64,000 nucleotides of DNA, taken from Diatrype stigma. Its lineage: Eukaryota > Ascomycota > Sordariomycetes > Xylariales > Diatrypaceae. Numbering within the stretch: position 1 is the first letter of the stretch; every line of letters begins with the position of its first letter. A program made the translations under genes and the position numbers. The notes under the pieces are model-generated. The model was not told the DNA's origin, ran no database searches, and saw nothing but the letters and a program-made list of their open reading frames with translations. The stretch is taken from NCBI GenBank assembly GCA_022225965.2, contig JAKJXP020000006.1, forward strand, positions 62,001 to 126,000. Direction: 5' to 3'. This document shows positions 49,924-62,090 of this stretch, piece by piece.

Positions 49924-51220
49924 CGTGGTCGTAGTGCCTGGGGCAATGAGCCCTTCAATGCCGAGATGCAGTGAATCGCCAAATGCTGTCGGTGTTCTTG
50001 TGTGTGCGAAGTAACGTCAATATAACCAAGTAGTATATCACCTCAGTACCGTACCAAGAATATCTCTCGGAGATTTGGATCTCTGAGGTCAACAGCCGAG
50101 TGCTACGATGGAACCAATTAGAGGAAACTTCTCTTGGGCTGACAAGCTCCTCCTCTTTCTTCGCCGTTTTCACCTTTTCGGCTTCTGCCTTCTCCAACTA
50201 TACCAAAGTGCCCCACGCTCAACGATGCAGGTGATGCTCCCCTCTATTACATACACCTACATACATGTACGCAGCTAACTAGCATGTACGTACCTATCGT
50301 CTGCCAATTATACCTAGGTACCTATACTACCGCTACAGCTAACCTGGAAGCTGCCCTCCAGACTGGCTCCAGCCCTCAAACTTCAACGATGATGCAAGGG
50401 TATGGTGGGGCAACGTGGGGCAACGTTCGCACATGTCATAATGTAGGTACATGCACATACATAGTCGCAAGTACCTTACCATCATGTAGGTTCAATTGAA
50501 GGGGAGAAACCACGCAGGTTAGGGGCATACTAACTCACTACATGTAGGCACTACTAGCTAGATGCGTATTGTAGTACCTAAGATAGGTAGAACACGGAAG
50601 GGGTCCATCCTGTCTCTGGCTGCTTACTACGTAGTAGGGTACTACTATGTAGGCGGCGAAGAGACGGCGCTTGTAGCCTTCTTGACTTTGCTTTCATATA
50701 TCATTGGGGTATCTAGACTAATCTACAGTCTTGGAACGACGACGCTTTATGTAGGGGATTCCATCTCTCCGATAGTTAGACAGGGGGTGAAAGTTGATGT
50801 TGCAAATGCCATGGAGCATGGGAAATTTATGAATTTGACATTCGTGACCGTCGGCTAGTCGTACTGTAGCTGTACATCCATCCACCCGTCCACCCCCTCA
50901 TATCATCATCGTTTGGGCTCTAATTTTGAAAAGGTGCCTAGATTGGGTGAGTGAGTAGGCAACTTGGAGTCAGGCCCTTCTTTTACGTTGTTCCAACAAA
51001 TGAAACGAATATAGATCGTGAGGCTCCTGGAACGCGGCACGGAGGGGATGCGGAATCGGTCATGTCCATGTCGCCTCAGGGGAATCCCCGGATCTCATAC
51101 TCGGTAGTAACGCCGGTAGCGCCTGTGGCACGCGGTTTTATGCCCATGTTAGATAGCCACGTGCAACAGCTAGCCACACGGGATATCCAATGCAGTATGC
51201 GAAGGCGGTACATCCCGCCA
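49924..51220. other. Intergenic region
   Basis: This 1.3 kb stretch lies upstream of the SPATA20-like gene and downstream of the dynein gene. A 98-codon plus-strand frame at 50562-50858 has hydrophobic stretches but no family resemblance, so I do not call it. Confidence 0.55.
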
Positions 51221-53135
51221 TCACGTTTTATTGGTTTTGCCCCCGGCTGTGGGTTTGCGGTTCATCAAATCACCAAAGAACTTGGCCAGTGTATCCGTGT
51301 CCACTGGCGCTTGTGTCCCTTCGATTTCGGTCTCCTCGTCCAGACTTGGCTCCGGCGATTGTCCATAGCCATGGCGGTCCTGTCACTCTGCGTTAGTTGC
51401 TGGAAGCTCGAAGGATATTCAAGGGGGTGTACCTTAAGCCGCTGCACCATATCGTCAGCATCGACTTGGATGCCGCCCATATTGAACTGCACCGGTCCAA
51501 TGTGATCGCTGATCATGTCGTCCGAAGACCCGTTTGCGAATGTGCTCTCCTTGCCTGTTTTCTCGTCGGCTTTCTTCTGCTGTTCGAGGCGTTCGAGCTG
51601 CATGGCAAGGAAGGCTTGAGTATCCACAGATGGAACCTCCAATTGGGACGTGTCCTGGTTTCCTTGGGCTATCTGCAATGCGTCCAGACTCGTGTCGCGG
51701 ACCTGCTCCTCGTAAAACACGACAGCTGATCCTTCAGCTTCGGTTATCCCGTTCGATGCAGCGTCTGATTCAGGATTCATGCTATTGATGTCGTTGGCTT
51801 TGGGTGAGGGGAACGGCTGGTCGAGATCGATCATCCATCCACTGCTGATAGCTTCTACATCGAAACCATCCCGTAGGACCCTGATTTTGCTCCAGGAATC
51901 CCAATTGGGCGGCACGACGACCTTGTCTCGCTCAATAACGTTTTCTTTTAATGGTTGCCGCTTAAGGAGTGAATGAATGCCAAGGCTGGCGTGGACGAGA
52001 GTTTGTAGCGGTGAGCTCATAGAGGCCGATGTATATATCAGGGAGGCGCCATCTAATGCGTCGGTTAGTATCGCAAATAGATTTAAGAAATCGAGACATA
52101 GTACGTACGCCGCAATAATGCAGTCCTGAGGTATTGGAGCACGAGGTCGAACATTTCTTCCTTCCACCCCTGGGTCTTCTCCAAGTAGTCGATCTTTTCT
52201 GTCTACCGTGGCAATGTCAACAATTATACACTCTTAAGGGGTCGCGTTGACTCACATTTTGACAGACCACACAGAGTGGCAGACCCAAAGCGTCCTCCCA
52301 CTCGCCAGGCCCAGGCGGTGCTGCTACGCTTCCCTCCGTAGTCACGGAGCCTGTGCCGTCCAGGTTCACCGAGCCGCCTGTTCGTCCCCTTTCTCTCCAA
52401 CTGATCATGGTTTCCTCCATCGTTTCCTTGCATTCAGGGCTCAAGGACATCAGGACGGTTCGGAGCAAGAGGAGCCATTCTCGGAGCTGTCGCATCCAAG
52501 ACCAGGGCTGGGACCAGTCGAGGAGTATTACTATTAATGTGTTGGGTATCGATTGCGGGGTCAAAAGTGGTTGAACGAGTGAAGTGAAGGATGGAGAGGG
52601 ACTGCTGAGTAAGTGAAGAGAGACGCGCGCCAGTATATCTAGGTTGTCTGTTAGCATGGCATGTTGCTATCACCAGAGGGCTAGCGATCTATGGATGTAG
52701 GGTCGGAGTGACGGAACCACGAACCTTCTTGATCTGCGTCCAAGACATCGTAATAGGTATATCCAAGAGCAAAGCTATTAGCTATGGGTGGGAGTTTGTA
52801 GTTCTGCCGGTCTATGTTCCTTCGTTGGTCATTGTTGGATAGTGCTTCGAGGAAGTCTCGTTGCGATTCCACCGAACCCCCTAATGCTTGTTAGTGTCGA
52901 CGGACGCCCAAGTCTACTGACACATTGACACATAGACATAGAGATAGACACATAGACAGCAGACTGCGCGCATACCGAGAACTAGCAGGTTCTTTTCAGG
53001 TAACCTCTTTCCACTGGCAACATTGTCGAGCATAGAGCTCCACATGTCCTTCTTGGGCTCCCCATGCTTTCCCTCTGACCCGGATCCTACAGAGGTACTT
53101 GTATAAGTGGAGAACCTGTTCGCATTCGCCGTCAT
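51221..53135 (-). CDS. Dynein light intermediate chain
   Basis: A subunit of cytoplasmic dynein that binds the heavy chain through a degenerate G-protein-like domain and cargo adaptors through its C-terminus. Six exons (53135-52976, 52880-52725, 52638-52256, 52202-52109, 52052-51433, 51379-51221) give 523 residues; introns are 95, 86, 53, 56 and 53 bp. Landmarks are MWSSMLDNVASGKRLPEKN, NLLVLGGG in place of a full P-loop, LGYTYYDVLDADQEDILARV (restored by splicing), LIVILLDWSQPWSWMRQL, LPLCVVCQNTEKIDYLEK and GASLIYTSAS. The C-terminal region is polar with a Gln/Glu/Lys helix. At intron 3 a TAG acceptor at 52203 keeps frame, whereas the CAG four bases further on would shift it. Intron 2 has an uncommon GTTCGT donor. 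Confidence 0.92.
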
Positions 53136-54166
53136 GTTTGATTCTTTTCGACTGGTAGCATTGGGAAGAAACGGTCGGGATGCGCTCTACTGAGAACAAA
53201 TCCAGGCGAAAGGTCGCAGGATGAGCGGGCGTGATGGTGAACCAGATACGTTGGTTGTGTTGGCAAAACGCGTAGGTGAGTGACGATGGTCGCGTTTGGA
53301 GGAGCTGGAACTTTATTTTAAGTGAAAGGAGTTCCAGATGTCAGAGCCCAGCACTGCGTGGCTTGGTTATATGTTAGGGGACCTAAGACTGCTAAGGTAC
53401 TAGAGACTAGGTAGGATGTAGGTATATCAGGATCAGGTTAGTGAGAGCTGGAGGTGACTAGGTAATAAGATGAAAGAGGAAGAACGTCTCGGAGTGCGCA
53501 TGTCTCGGCCCGGAACCACTTTTACGATGAGATTGGAAGCACATCCAGTTGTCAATTCGGTTCAGGTTGTTCAGTTATTTCAAGACACACTGATTCAGCT
53601 ACGGGTGAAAGACCATCGTGCTTCTTGGAATACCTTGTAGTTAGTGGAAACAGATGTGCCCTTCAACGCGATCATTGTATGTATGAATGAATGGTCGGTG
53701 GAATGAATGCGACGTCGGGAAATTGAAGGCAACCGTTCCGATGTTTTCCCCTTTGCAACTGCACTCCAGACGGGACAGCCTGACAGCCCGAGGGTGACAC
53801 GCTTCCAATGGCTTGGAAGGTTCAAGCCCCCAAGGTTGCTGCAGGGGTTGCGTTGCTTATCTTCTGTAAATCGGCACATGGAACCACGCAGCCAGGCCTT
53901 ATCAGCCTGTCACAGCATCAACCCTGCACTAAAGACCAATGCTACCCGGTGTCACAGCGCCTAAAAAGACCCTAATAAGGCCACTAAATCTTCAGCCTTG
54001 CAGTCTACATACATACATACATACATGTAATAGTGCCTGCAATGTATTTCTGACGACATCAGCCCCCAGCCTTGTACATCTGTCGCGTCTGTTTCGATGC
54101 CTCGATGCTTCCTACAGACTATTCGCTACTCAATCGATGAGTACTAACAACTGAGAAGTTGCGATC
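53136..54166. promoter_or_regulatory. Divergent promoter region of the dynein chain gene and ist3
   Basis: About 1 kb separates the two starts. An ACAT tetranucleotide run lies at about 54007-54027. I could not identify specific factor sites. Confidence 0.5.
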
Positions 54167-55279
54167 ATGAATCAGATACGTGCGATCCAAGCGCTCAACA
54201 AGCGCGAGATCGAAAATGCAGTGTAAGTCCCGAAGACAGCTAACTCTTTGTCTACGATGTCAATCATCATGACCTATCACGAAGAAAACGCGAGCTGAAC
54301 TAACCCCCCACGGAACAGACCCCCGGAAGCATCCTGGCACACGGACTACCGCGACACGGCCTTCGTCAACTTCGGCGGGCTGCCGTACGAGCTGTCCGAG
54401 GGCGACGTCATCACCATCTTCTCGCAGTACGGCGAGCCGGTGTTCCTCAAGCTGGCGCGCGACAAGGAGACCGGCAAGAGCAAGGGCTTCGGCTGGCTGA
54501 AGTACGAGGACCAGCGGAGCACCGACCTGGCCGTCGATAACCTGGGCGGCGCCGAGATCGGCGGCCGGCTGATCCGCGTCGACCACGCCCGCTACAAGCC
54601 GCGCGACGACGAGGACCCGGACGAGTTCGCGGTCGGCTGGGAGGACATCGTGCGGAAGGAGAAGAAGGCCAAGGGCGAGGACGTCGAGATGGAAGACGTG
54701 ACGGACGAGGAGGAGGCCGAGAGAGCCAGGCGGCCGATGCTCAAGGAGGAGAAGGAGTTGGCGAAGCTGATCGCGGAGCACGACGACGATGATCCCATGA
54801 AGGGCTTCCTGATCGAGGAGAAGAAGCAGGAGGTCCAGCAAGCCCTGGAAAGGGAGGAGCGGAAGGGGAAGACCGAGAGGAAACACAGGCACAGACATCG
54901 TGATGACGACCGTCATCACCACCGCCATCACCACCGGAGCCATCGCTCGAGGCGAGACGAGAGTGCTGAGAGCGGCGATCGGCATAAGAGGCCAAGACGC
55001 GATGAGACTCCCGTGGCAGAACCTCGAGACGGTCGAGATCGCGAGGAAACGCCGGAGAGAAGGCGGGGTGGTTCGCCCGAGCGGGAAAGGGAGCGGAGAC
55101 GCCGTGACGATGACCGCGACAGGCATAGAGACAGTGAGGAGCGCAAGAGTCGCCGCGATGGTGGCGATGAGATACAGTCAAGCCGTCGCGATGTCGTGGA
55201 GAAAGAAAAAGATCGAAAGCGCAGGCATCGGAGTCGGAGTCGAAGTAAGTCCCCACGGTCCTATAGGGGGCGGCGATGA
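54167..55279 (+). CDS. ist3: Ist3/Snu17 (RBMX2-like), RES complex RRM protein
   Basis: The RNA-binding subunit of the RES complex (with Bud13 and Pml1), which joins the activated spliceosome and aids splicing and nuclear retention of unspliced RNA. Exons 54167-54222 and 54319-55279 (intron 96 bp) give 338 residues. The N-terminus MNQIRAIQALNKREIE is the typical family opening. One RRM runs from about 32 to 110, with RNP2-like FVNFGG (34-39) and RNP1 KGFGWLKY (74-81), followed by VDHARYKPR, the Bud13/Pml1-binding extension of the family. From residue 150 on the protein is charged and repetitive (Arg/Asp/Glu/His, SR pairs), longer than in yeast but common in filamentous fungi. The first half is strongly GC-rich. 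Together with Snu114 this is the second splicing gene in the window. Confidence 0.93.
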
Positions 55280-57275
55280 CCAACTTACCTAATCAATAAT
55301 ACCATCCCGGACATGTGTGATATTCCCATGGTTCTATCTAAGAGTCATGCTTTGGCCAAGACCTCTCCTACTTCATGGCAAGGCATGATTGCTCTATGCT
55401 TTTTGCTGCCAGCCTACTCATAATGTCTGCGACAGAGTTCGGGTCTCTTTCAAGGGGCTATACAGCTGAAAAATTGCTGAAGGAATAGTCCAGCCCACAT
55501 CTTAGTCTCTTGGGGTTCACTCAAAGATTAGACCAGCAAAGTCAACCTCCCCGAGTTCCATGGGGAGAGGGTGCCGCGAAGTACACCCCTAAATGCGTAG
55601 CTCCAGGGACGAATCTGGTCAGCCATGCTAGAGCTAGCTACCTAGGATGGAGGATGGGAAGTGCAGTACCAGCCAAGTGTCAGATATCGACTGCCTTCTC
55701 AGTTGACCGACCTGTATAAAGGCGCAGAGACAATGATGTAGCAGCTACGACCATCTGCCTGAGCGGCGAGGCAATTGTATTCTGAGTGGTGGGTGATATG
55801 TACGGACTATTTTGCCTCGGACGGTCGTCCACGCCTCCAGGACTGTTTTATTGTTCATCCACTAGTTCACATGTTTCTTGGTCATATCTAAATCTTAGAT
55901 GGTGCGTTTGCTTTCCCCCAAGCATCTTTGAAGTTCATATATTTCGGGCTGGCAAAGTCCCGATTGGTTGTTATGTTCTTGGTGCTCGTAGTGCTTATAC
56001 GAAGCGGCTCGCCTGAGTATTGCATATCATTCACTTATTGAGAGCTGTGTGGGCAAGATGGTAGTACAAATCAAGGATTACAGTATTAGATATAGCGGAA
56101 AGTTCAGGGGTTCTGACCAACCATCAATTTATGAAGACCTATCTAGAGCATTTTACTCTCATAGACAGGTTATATAAATTGAGTCTACGTAGGGTTTCTT
56201 GGAAAAGCAAACAAAACAATACACATATCTATAATGAAGGTTTTGTAACAACGGTTCCTTTGGGTTGATATTGCAGCCGTTTCTTAGAGCCGCCGCCTTG
56301 TCCTGTATCGAATATTATACATGTGAGGAATCCAAAGTCGCATATCCCTATATTCTAGGAGGTTCTACTTGTGTATCGCCAGGACGAGGCAGTATTTCGA
56401 GTCACGAAAGCCGGACTCGAACGAACGACTACTTGTTGTCGGAAAATGGTGACTCACGAGGGTGTTTCTTTCTTCTTCTAATGTTGGTGGTACTTGATTT
56501 TTGAGAAACCAGGGGAAATATTAGAACAGTCAGAGATACTTGCCACTGACAAGGAATTCGTAAACTTGTCATCTGCTGTAATATCTTAGCCAAGGCGGGA
56601 ATGTAATGTGTCGTACCTTGCATTATTCTAGAATTCTTGTGTAATCATTCGTGGTGCTGCGGAATGGTATAGCGGTCGTCCAACCCCAACACCGGGCCCA
56701 ACATCCGATGCCATCATTTCATCGCAACAGCCAGAATTTGAATCATGACAATGCAGTTGTTGGGGAATCTGATTCCCAGGTCTCCTCCCTCGTCAAGTCG
56801 CCACCCTCTCGAAAGCGCTTTTCCAGCTGTGCAACTGGAATATTGAGTATAAAATCGCCTCTCCAAAGGCTCCCATCGATTCCCACAAGCATCTGTTCGT
56901 GCTTCTCACAGGTCAAATAATACCCCTTCGCTTCAACGCCCCCTTTTTTCCCTCGGCGGAATACACAAAAGTATATGCTCATTGTGTTGACTCATAATAC
57001 GGATCATCACACAGTGTATCAAGAAGTCGGCCAGTCTACCGCCCACTTGTAGAAGAACATCTTTCAGGTTGACTGTTGTTGCCGCCCTGGACGACATTCC
57101 CATATAGCAGTTATCGATCCTGCCTTCCTATCTCGCCTGTCATCACCGAGGCCTTGCCTCCTCTGGATAGACTTTTAATTCGGCATATTCTGCAGCTTGT
57201 AGACCGTTGCCAACTCCAGAAACCGCGCTTCCACCGTATCTCTTCCAACAATTATCCATCGTCGACCCATGCAAC
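55280..57275. other. 2 kb intergenic region
   Basis: No gene is recognised. At 56398-56454 (minus strand) a B-box-like GTTCGAGTCC lies between 7 bp inverted arms, but the unit is too short and the arms too poor for a tRNA. Pyrimidine-rich leader sequence precedes the membrane protein gene. Confidence 0.5.
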
Positions 57276-57854
57276 ATGGCTTCTTTCCAACTGTTTCGCC
57301 TTAGTTGTATTCTCATTTCAGCATCCATCCTCTGCGTGCTGGCCATATCGATCGTATACAGCATCTTCGCGAAGTTCCTCTTGCACGAGATCGTCCCGTA
57401 CTTCGCCGCCCACGATATGAGCGCGGACGCCAAGCGGGGAAAGGTGATTGCCGCCATCCTAATCATTGACGCTGTTATGCTGGCTCTACGGACCATCAAA
57501 ATCGGATGCAAGGCTCTTACGGAGACTATAGAGGAGCATACCAGAACTCTCGGCTTCATCATTTCCTGTCTTATTTCCATAGCTCTGTACGGCGTCTTGA
57601 CCGCCTGGCTCTGGAAGTGGCACATCTACTTCCGACAGCAGGACGGCCTCGAGGTGTGGGCTACGAGATGCTACAGGATGGCCGTGTTCCTGATTGTGCA
57701 GATCGCCCTGGAAATTTTGATGTTGCTTTCCAGTTGTATAGTCAGTTGTATAGTGCTATTTGAGGTTCTGTTGAATGATAACTACTTGCGCCGCCAGTCT
57801 GGTCATGGCGCAAGTACTGCCGAGGCCAGGAGGGATGCCGATATTGCCCTTTAG
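57276..57854 (+). CDS. Uncharacterised four-helix membrane protein
   Basis: A single-exon frame of 192 residues starting at an ATG in the context CAACATGGC; an ATG 69 bp upstream is in frame but reads as leader. Four hydrophobic stretches are visible at about 10-30, 57-77, 92-113 and 135-165, separated by short loops, with a polar cytosol-like tail (RRQSGHGAST...). There is no signal peptide cleavage site and no conserved motif I recognise. It has no obvious partner gene nearby. I believe it is real because of the strong start context, the regular helix pattern and codon use like that of its neighbours, but I cannot assign a function. Confidence 0.6.
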   Translation: MASFQLFRLSCILISASILCVLAISIVYSIFAKFLLHEIVPYFAAHDMSADAKRGKVIAAILIIDAVMLALRTIKIGCKALTETIEEHTRTLGFIISCLISIALYGVLTAWLWKWHIYFRQQDGLEVWATRCYRMAVFLIVQIALEILMLLSSCIVSCIVLFEVLLNDNYLRRQSGHGASTAEARRDADIAL

Positions 57855-58770
57855 CTACGGCACACGGTCTTAAAGCTGGTAGCAAACCGAGCTACTCCAC
57901 GGCACACCTTGGGGGCAGGTCAAAAGGCTGGAAGGGTCAGCAATTAGCCGTTGCTATTGGGAGTTGCCATTTGGACCGGGATTTCGTTTTGGAGTGTCGC
58001 TGTGGTCTTGGATCACTGCTAGGTACATGGCATTGGGATTGACGCAGTTGAATGAAGTCAAACTGGATTTGCAAGAAGAATCTATAGTCATATTTGGAGC
58101 TTAGCATGCATACGAGATTGCTGTTGCTTGGGAGCTGGAAGGTATCATAGAAAGGGTCAAGATGGGGATAATGATAACCTGTTGTGGATCTTGGATTTGT
58201 GGAAGCATGGCGTCGTAGGAGAGAGTGGGTATTTGGTGTGACCCTGGTGACCCAGGGGGGAGGGTGCCAGATAGGCTTCCGATAAAACCAGGTCAAATCT
58301 AAAAGCAACAGGCGTGATTATCAAATCATTTGGCAAGCTTATACGGATATAATCCCGAGGAAGAGAATATCGATAGAATGGATCGCTGAGATGTCATTCA
58401 TTGCCTGCTTGTAAAACGGATAGGGTATCTGACTTAGCAATGGCTATTCAAGTAAAAACTCCGCTGTTTCATAATGCCTAATAACGCCTCGTACTCCATG
58501 CTGCTGAAATTGAGAACCCTTTGACAAACTAGCCTCTTCAAATTTCTGCCGTGGAATCCGCTACTGTCCGTCCATATCAAATTAATCCCTAGATCCACCC
58601 CAGAGGAAACCGGTCTGCGGCACGCCGAGAAACCCGGCGATGAACGCGAATACGGTGTGGCGATGCCTGGCGCGGTTTTCATGTCTAGGAGCCCTGGGTC
58701 GGTAATAAGGGAGAGAGTCTTCCGGATCCCGCTGTGACGCGTGAGAGCTCAAAATGGCGACGGCCGGGCC
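57855..58770. other. Convergent intergenic region
   Basis: About 0.9 kb between the membrane protein gene and the 3' end of the PROPPIN gene. Nothing recognisable. Confidence 0.6.
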
Positions 58771-60113
58771 CTACCGTCCCAGATACCGTTTCCAGCCCTC
58801 GCGTACTACGAAACGGCCCTCCTCATTCTCCGTAACGACGAATTTCTCCCATCGAGCATCTGTTCCAGCTCCGACAACCAAGAGGCTTTGCTCGTCTATC
58901 CAGCCAAGTACCCCTTTCACAGGCTTACTAGTACCTAAGACGGTGCTATCCCCTAATGGATTCGAAGGAACACGATCGTCTCCCAGTTCAAACTTGGTTG
59001 ACGCGAATGAATAGACATCTTGAAAGGGGCCAAAGGGGATGTTCGAGAGAATACCCCATCTGTTCTTAGCATCTGCTTGGGAGCTGGCACCACCCCCAGA
59101 AGCCCCAGCGCCAGGCGAATGAGGCCGGGGAGTCGCAGACGTAGGTCGCCGGGCATTAACAACATCGAATATGTGAAGACTGCCCTTGTCTGAAGTGCAT
59201 GCAACCAAGGCCCCCGAAGGACTGAAACGCAATGAGTAAATGGCAGCCGTTTCAGCGCCTCGACGCCGCTCTGCTACCTTCGCGCCATTATGGGTTGAAA
59301 AGATGCGAATGAGCGTGCCCTAAAATTATTCGAGTTTCAATACGACGCTGAGAGGTAACGTAACGAAAAAAATAGGGGTTTATACCTTTTCACTCGCAGT
59401 GGCGAGCAATTCACCATCCGAGCTCAATTGTACCGCCCTCAAGTGTGAGTTATGTGCCGGTATGATGGTCACACTGTCGTTAATCAAGTGTACTACCTGA
59501 ACTTGGCCTGGTGTCCTGCCAGGAAACACAAGGTATTTGTCGGTAAGACAGCACAGCCCGAGGAGGTTATCGGCCGTCTCATACACGGCCAGAGGCTTTG
59601 GCTGTTTTTCAAAAGCATAGACACGCACGCTGTTTTGAAGGACAACCACGACCCGTGTTTTGGACAGTTGGACGCCCCGGACACTGGTAAGGGTTGAAAT
59701 CTCAAGAGCGACTTTGCCCTTGCTGTCATCCCAAATGATCACCTTATTAGAAGGGAATTTGGGGGAGCGACCGCCTCCTACGAGAGCAAGATAGTTGGCA
59801 TTACCCATCATCTGTACTAAGCCGACCCCGGCATTGAAGTCTGCAAGCAATGATAAGTAAGATTTGGTCGTAGCACAATGTTCAGTGATGCATACTGACC
59901 CTTAGATGCCTGCAGTTTGCAGGTGTTGGATTGAAATACTGGTTGATATGAGTAAGCCTAGCCCATCCCACATGATTCTAGCGAAACAAGAGGGAGCGCC
60001 TTACTGCCAAATCCAGAGTCAAGTCCAACTGCGAAACGACTGGAATCATTGTTAAAAGCAACAGAGAGCACGGCGGGCTCATTAGGAGCCTCGATAGGCG
60101 GCCGTGTGTTCAT
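58771..60113 (-). CDS. hsv2: PROPPIN beta-propeller protein, Hsv2 / WIPI3-4 type
   Basis: A seven-bladed WD40 propeller of the Atg18/Hsv2/WIPI family, which binds PI3P and PI(3,5)P2 on autophagic and endosomal membranes and in the Hsv2 branch supports micro-autophagy. Four exons (60113-60005, 59938-59900, 59840-59386, 59319-58771; introns 66, 59 and 66 bp) give 383 residues. Landmarks are VLSVAFNNDSSRFAVGLDSGF, DFNAGVGLVQMMGNANYLALVGGG, NKVIIWDD, HNSHLRAVQLSSDGELLATAS and GTLIRIFST. The lipid-binding motif, normally L/F-R-R-G, reads R219-R-R-G222, so the two arginines are kept but the hydrophobic residue before them is not. The C-terminal WKRYLG ending matches Hsv2 proteins. An extra Ser/Gly/Pro loop (HSPGAGASGGGASS) follows blade 5. 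Confidence 0.92.
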
Positions 60114-62090
60114 CTTTCCTTTGGTGCTCTTGATCTAGCCTGGGGCTGGTAGTAGATGAACAGTCGCTGTTGGATGATGATAATGAAGACGATCCCACAA
60201 TACAGGGGGGAATAGTGGTTAATAGGATGCTGGGGATGTCTCGAACAAAGGATTGCTGATGTTCGTGAAGCTTCGTCGTGGGGTTCTGGATGGTGATGCG
60301 AATGTGGCGGATTACGAACTGGGGTCAGCTCTTAGTACGTAACTTATATCGTAACCAGCACCAGAACCATCCCTGATCACACTTGTACGCCTGTAATCCA
60401 ACGGATATTCCACAAAGGGATTCGCTAGTTAATCAAAGGAGCATACCGAGGGCTAATGAATAGAACGATGGAATAGTTAGCGAATGGCTTGCCCTTGAGG
60501 TTGGATGATGCAAGTAAACTTTGTCCTCCAGGCTCTCTTGACATGCAACGGGATGCAGTTCAGTACCGGTAGAGAGGTACGTATGATGCAATGCACGGAC
60601 CAGTCTAGGTGTCTAGGTAGGTAGGTAGTATGTAGCTTGGTAGCTATTCAAGGTTGCACACATCCATGGATCTCTAAGCACGGCTAAGGAGCAAATGGTA
60701 GGTACATACACCAGATACGTTGAGTTAGTGATGCACCTAACGCTTGTTACCTTGTATCGACAATCCGGTTCATACTTAAATGAACATTTGCTAGATGAAC
60801 CGACAAACTATTGGGGGTATAATCATGAGCTCGTAATCATCTGGGTTATATGGATTGCAGCAGGAAATAGTACCTAGGTAGCAGTCGCCTTACGGAAGAT
60901 TATAAAGAAGAAAGATTTCATTTCTGTTTGTTGTCCCTGAGTATAGGTACGGGAGGTAGATCACGGTACTGCATGGCAAAGAGTATTCATTTATCGGTTA
61001 GGTATCAGGGACTATCTACGTATAATGTATGAGTTAATGGGGTAAATATGGGCCATTTGCATGAATTGCCCAATCATGCTGCTTCATGCCACTCGTGCCT
61101 GCTTTCGAAAGGACACATCAGGGGTTAGGTAAGTGTTTATTATCAGATGTGGCTTGTGACTCCAAGTCAAACTGGCAACATTTGAACCAGCTTTGGAGCT
61201 TTACCGCCCTCAGCTTCCCATCAATAGGGTATTTCGACTACTATGTATGTACATATGTATGTAGTATCTGTACCCTATCCCCATGGATTCAAGGTTTGTA
61301 TTAACGATAACTACCAAACCCTGTACCAAGCTTGGGTCATGCTATATGGCTACATATTGCCCATGGCTAGCTATATTGCTAGAGCCCCTGAAATTGGATC
61401 TTCTCTAACAGACTCGTTGGTTGAGCTGCTGGTGTAGGTATGTGCAGTACAATATAATACATACATATATGTACATAGCACCTAGGATACGCTGTACATG
61501 CAAGTAGCTCAGTGTATTAACGATTAGCGCACCCCATAGAGCGCCTGCAGACGGACGGACAGAAAGCCTAGAAGTAGGAGTAATGGTCTGTGCACACGTA
61601 CTGGACCAGTAGCAGGCCGGCATTGCTCGTACCCCCTGTCGACCCAGGTACACGCAGATACGGCGCTAGCATCGTTCTAGCATCATTTTAGCTTGTGGTG
61701 CGGTTGAAATTGCATTTGGGGGGAGGAGCAGGCGGAAAAGGGAGACGGAAACACCAAACACGGGTTCGACCTTTCCTCAACCACTGAATGCTAAATTTCC
61801 CAGACGTCCAACCTCCAGTCCACAGGCCACCGTCCACCGTCCACCGTCCACCATCTGCCTGCCTGCCTACCACAACCTTCGACCAAGCTCGAGGACTGAC
61901 CAACTGGGTATCTTTTCTTTCCCTCTTCCTTTCCGTGCAGTCCCGTTCAAGATACCCCTCCGCGAAGAATTACCTTTTGCCTAATTACACGCTCTCTTGT
62001 CCGTCTCATCACACAGCTTTCCATCATTTCCACCCTGGTTAGACAAGTCAGTCGATCTCTTCCATCAGGAGGCCCCAGCCGTGGTTTAAT
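60114..62090. promoter_or_regulatory. Divergent promoter region of hsv2 and septin cdc11
   Basis: Nearly 2 kb lie between the two starts. It contains a GTAG run at 60616-60629 and (TA/CA)-type repeats near 61460. The last 200 bp before the septin ATG are pyrimidine-rich with CCACCGTCC repeats at 61827-61852. I see no gene. Confidence 0.5.

Noticed and set aside
50562..50858. 98-codon hydrophobic frame
   Set aside because: It starts within TAGG/GTAG-repeat DNA, shows no motif and has no neighbours supporting it.
56398..56454. tRNA-like element on the minus strand
   Set aside because: A GTTCGAGTCC B-box-like string sits between 7 bp inverted arms, but the unit is only 57 bases, the T-stem pairs badly and no A box or anticodon arm is visible.
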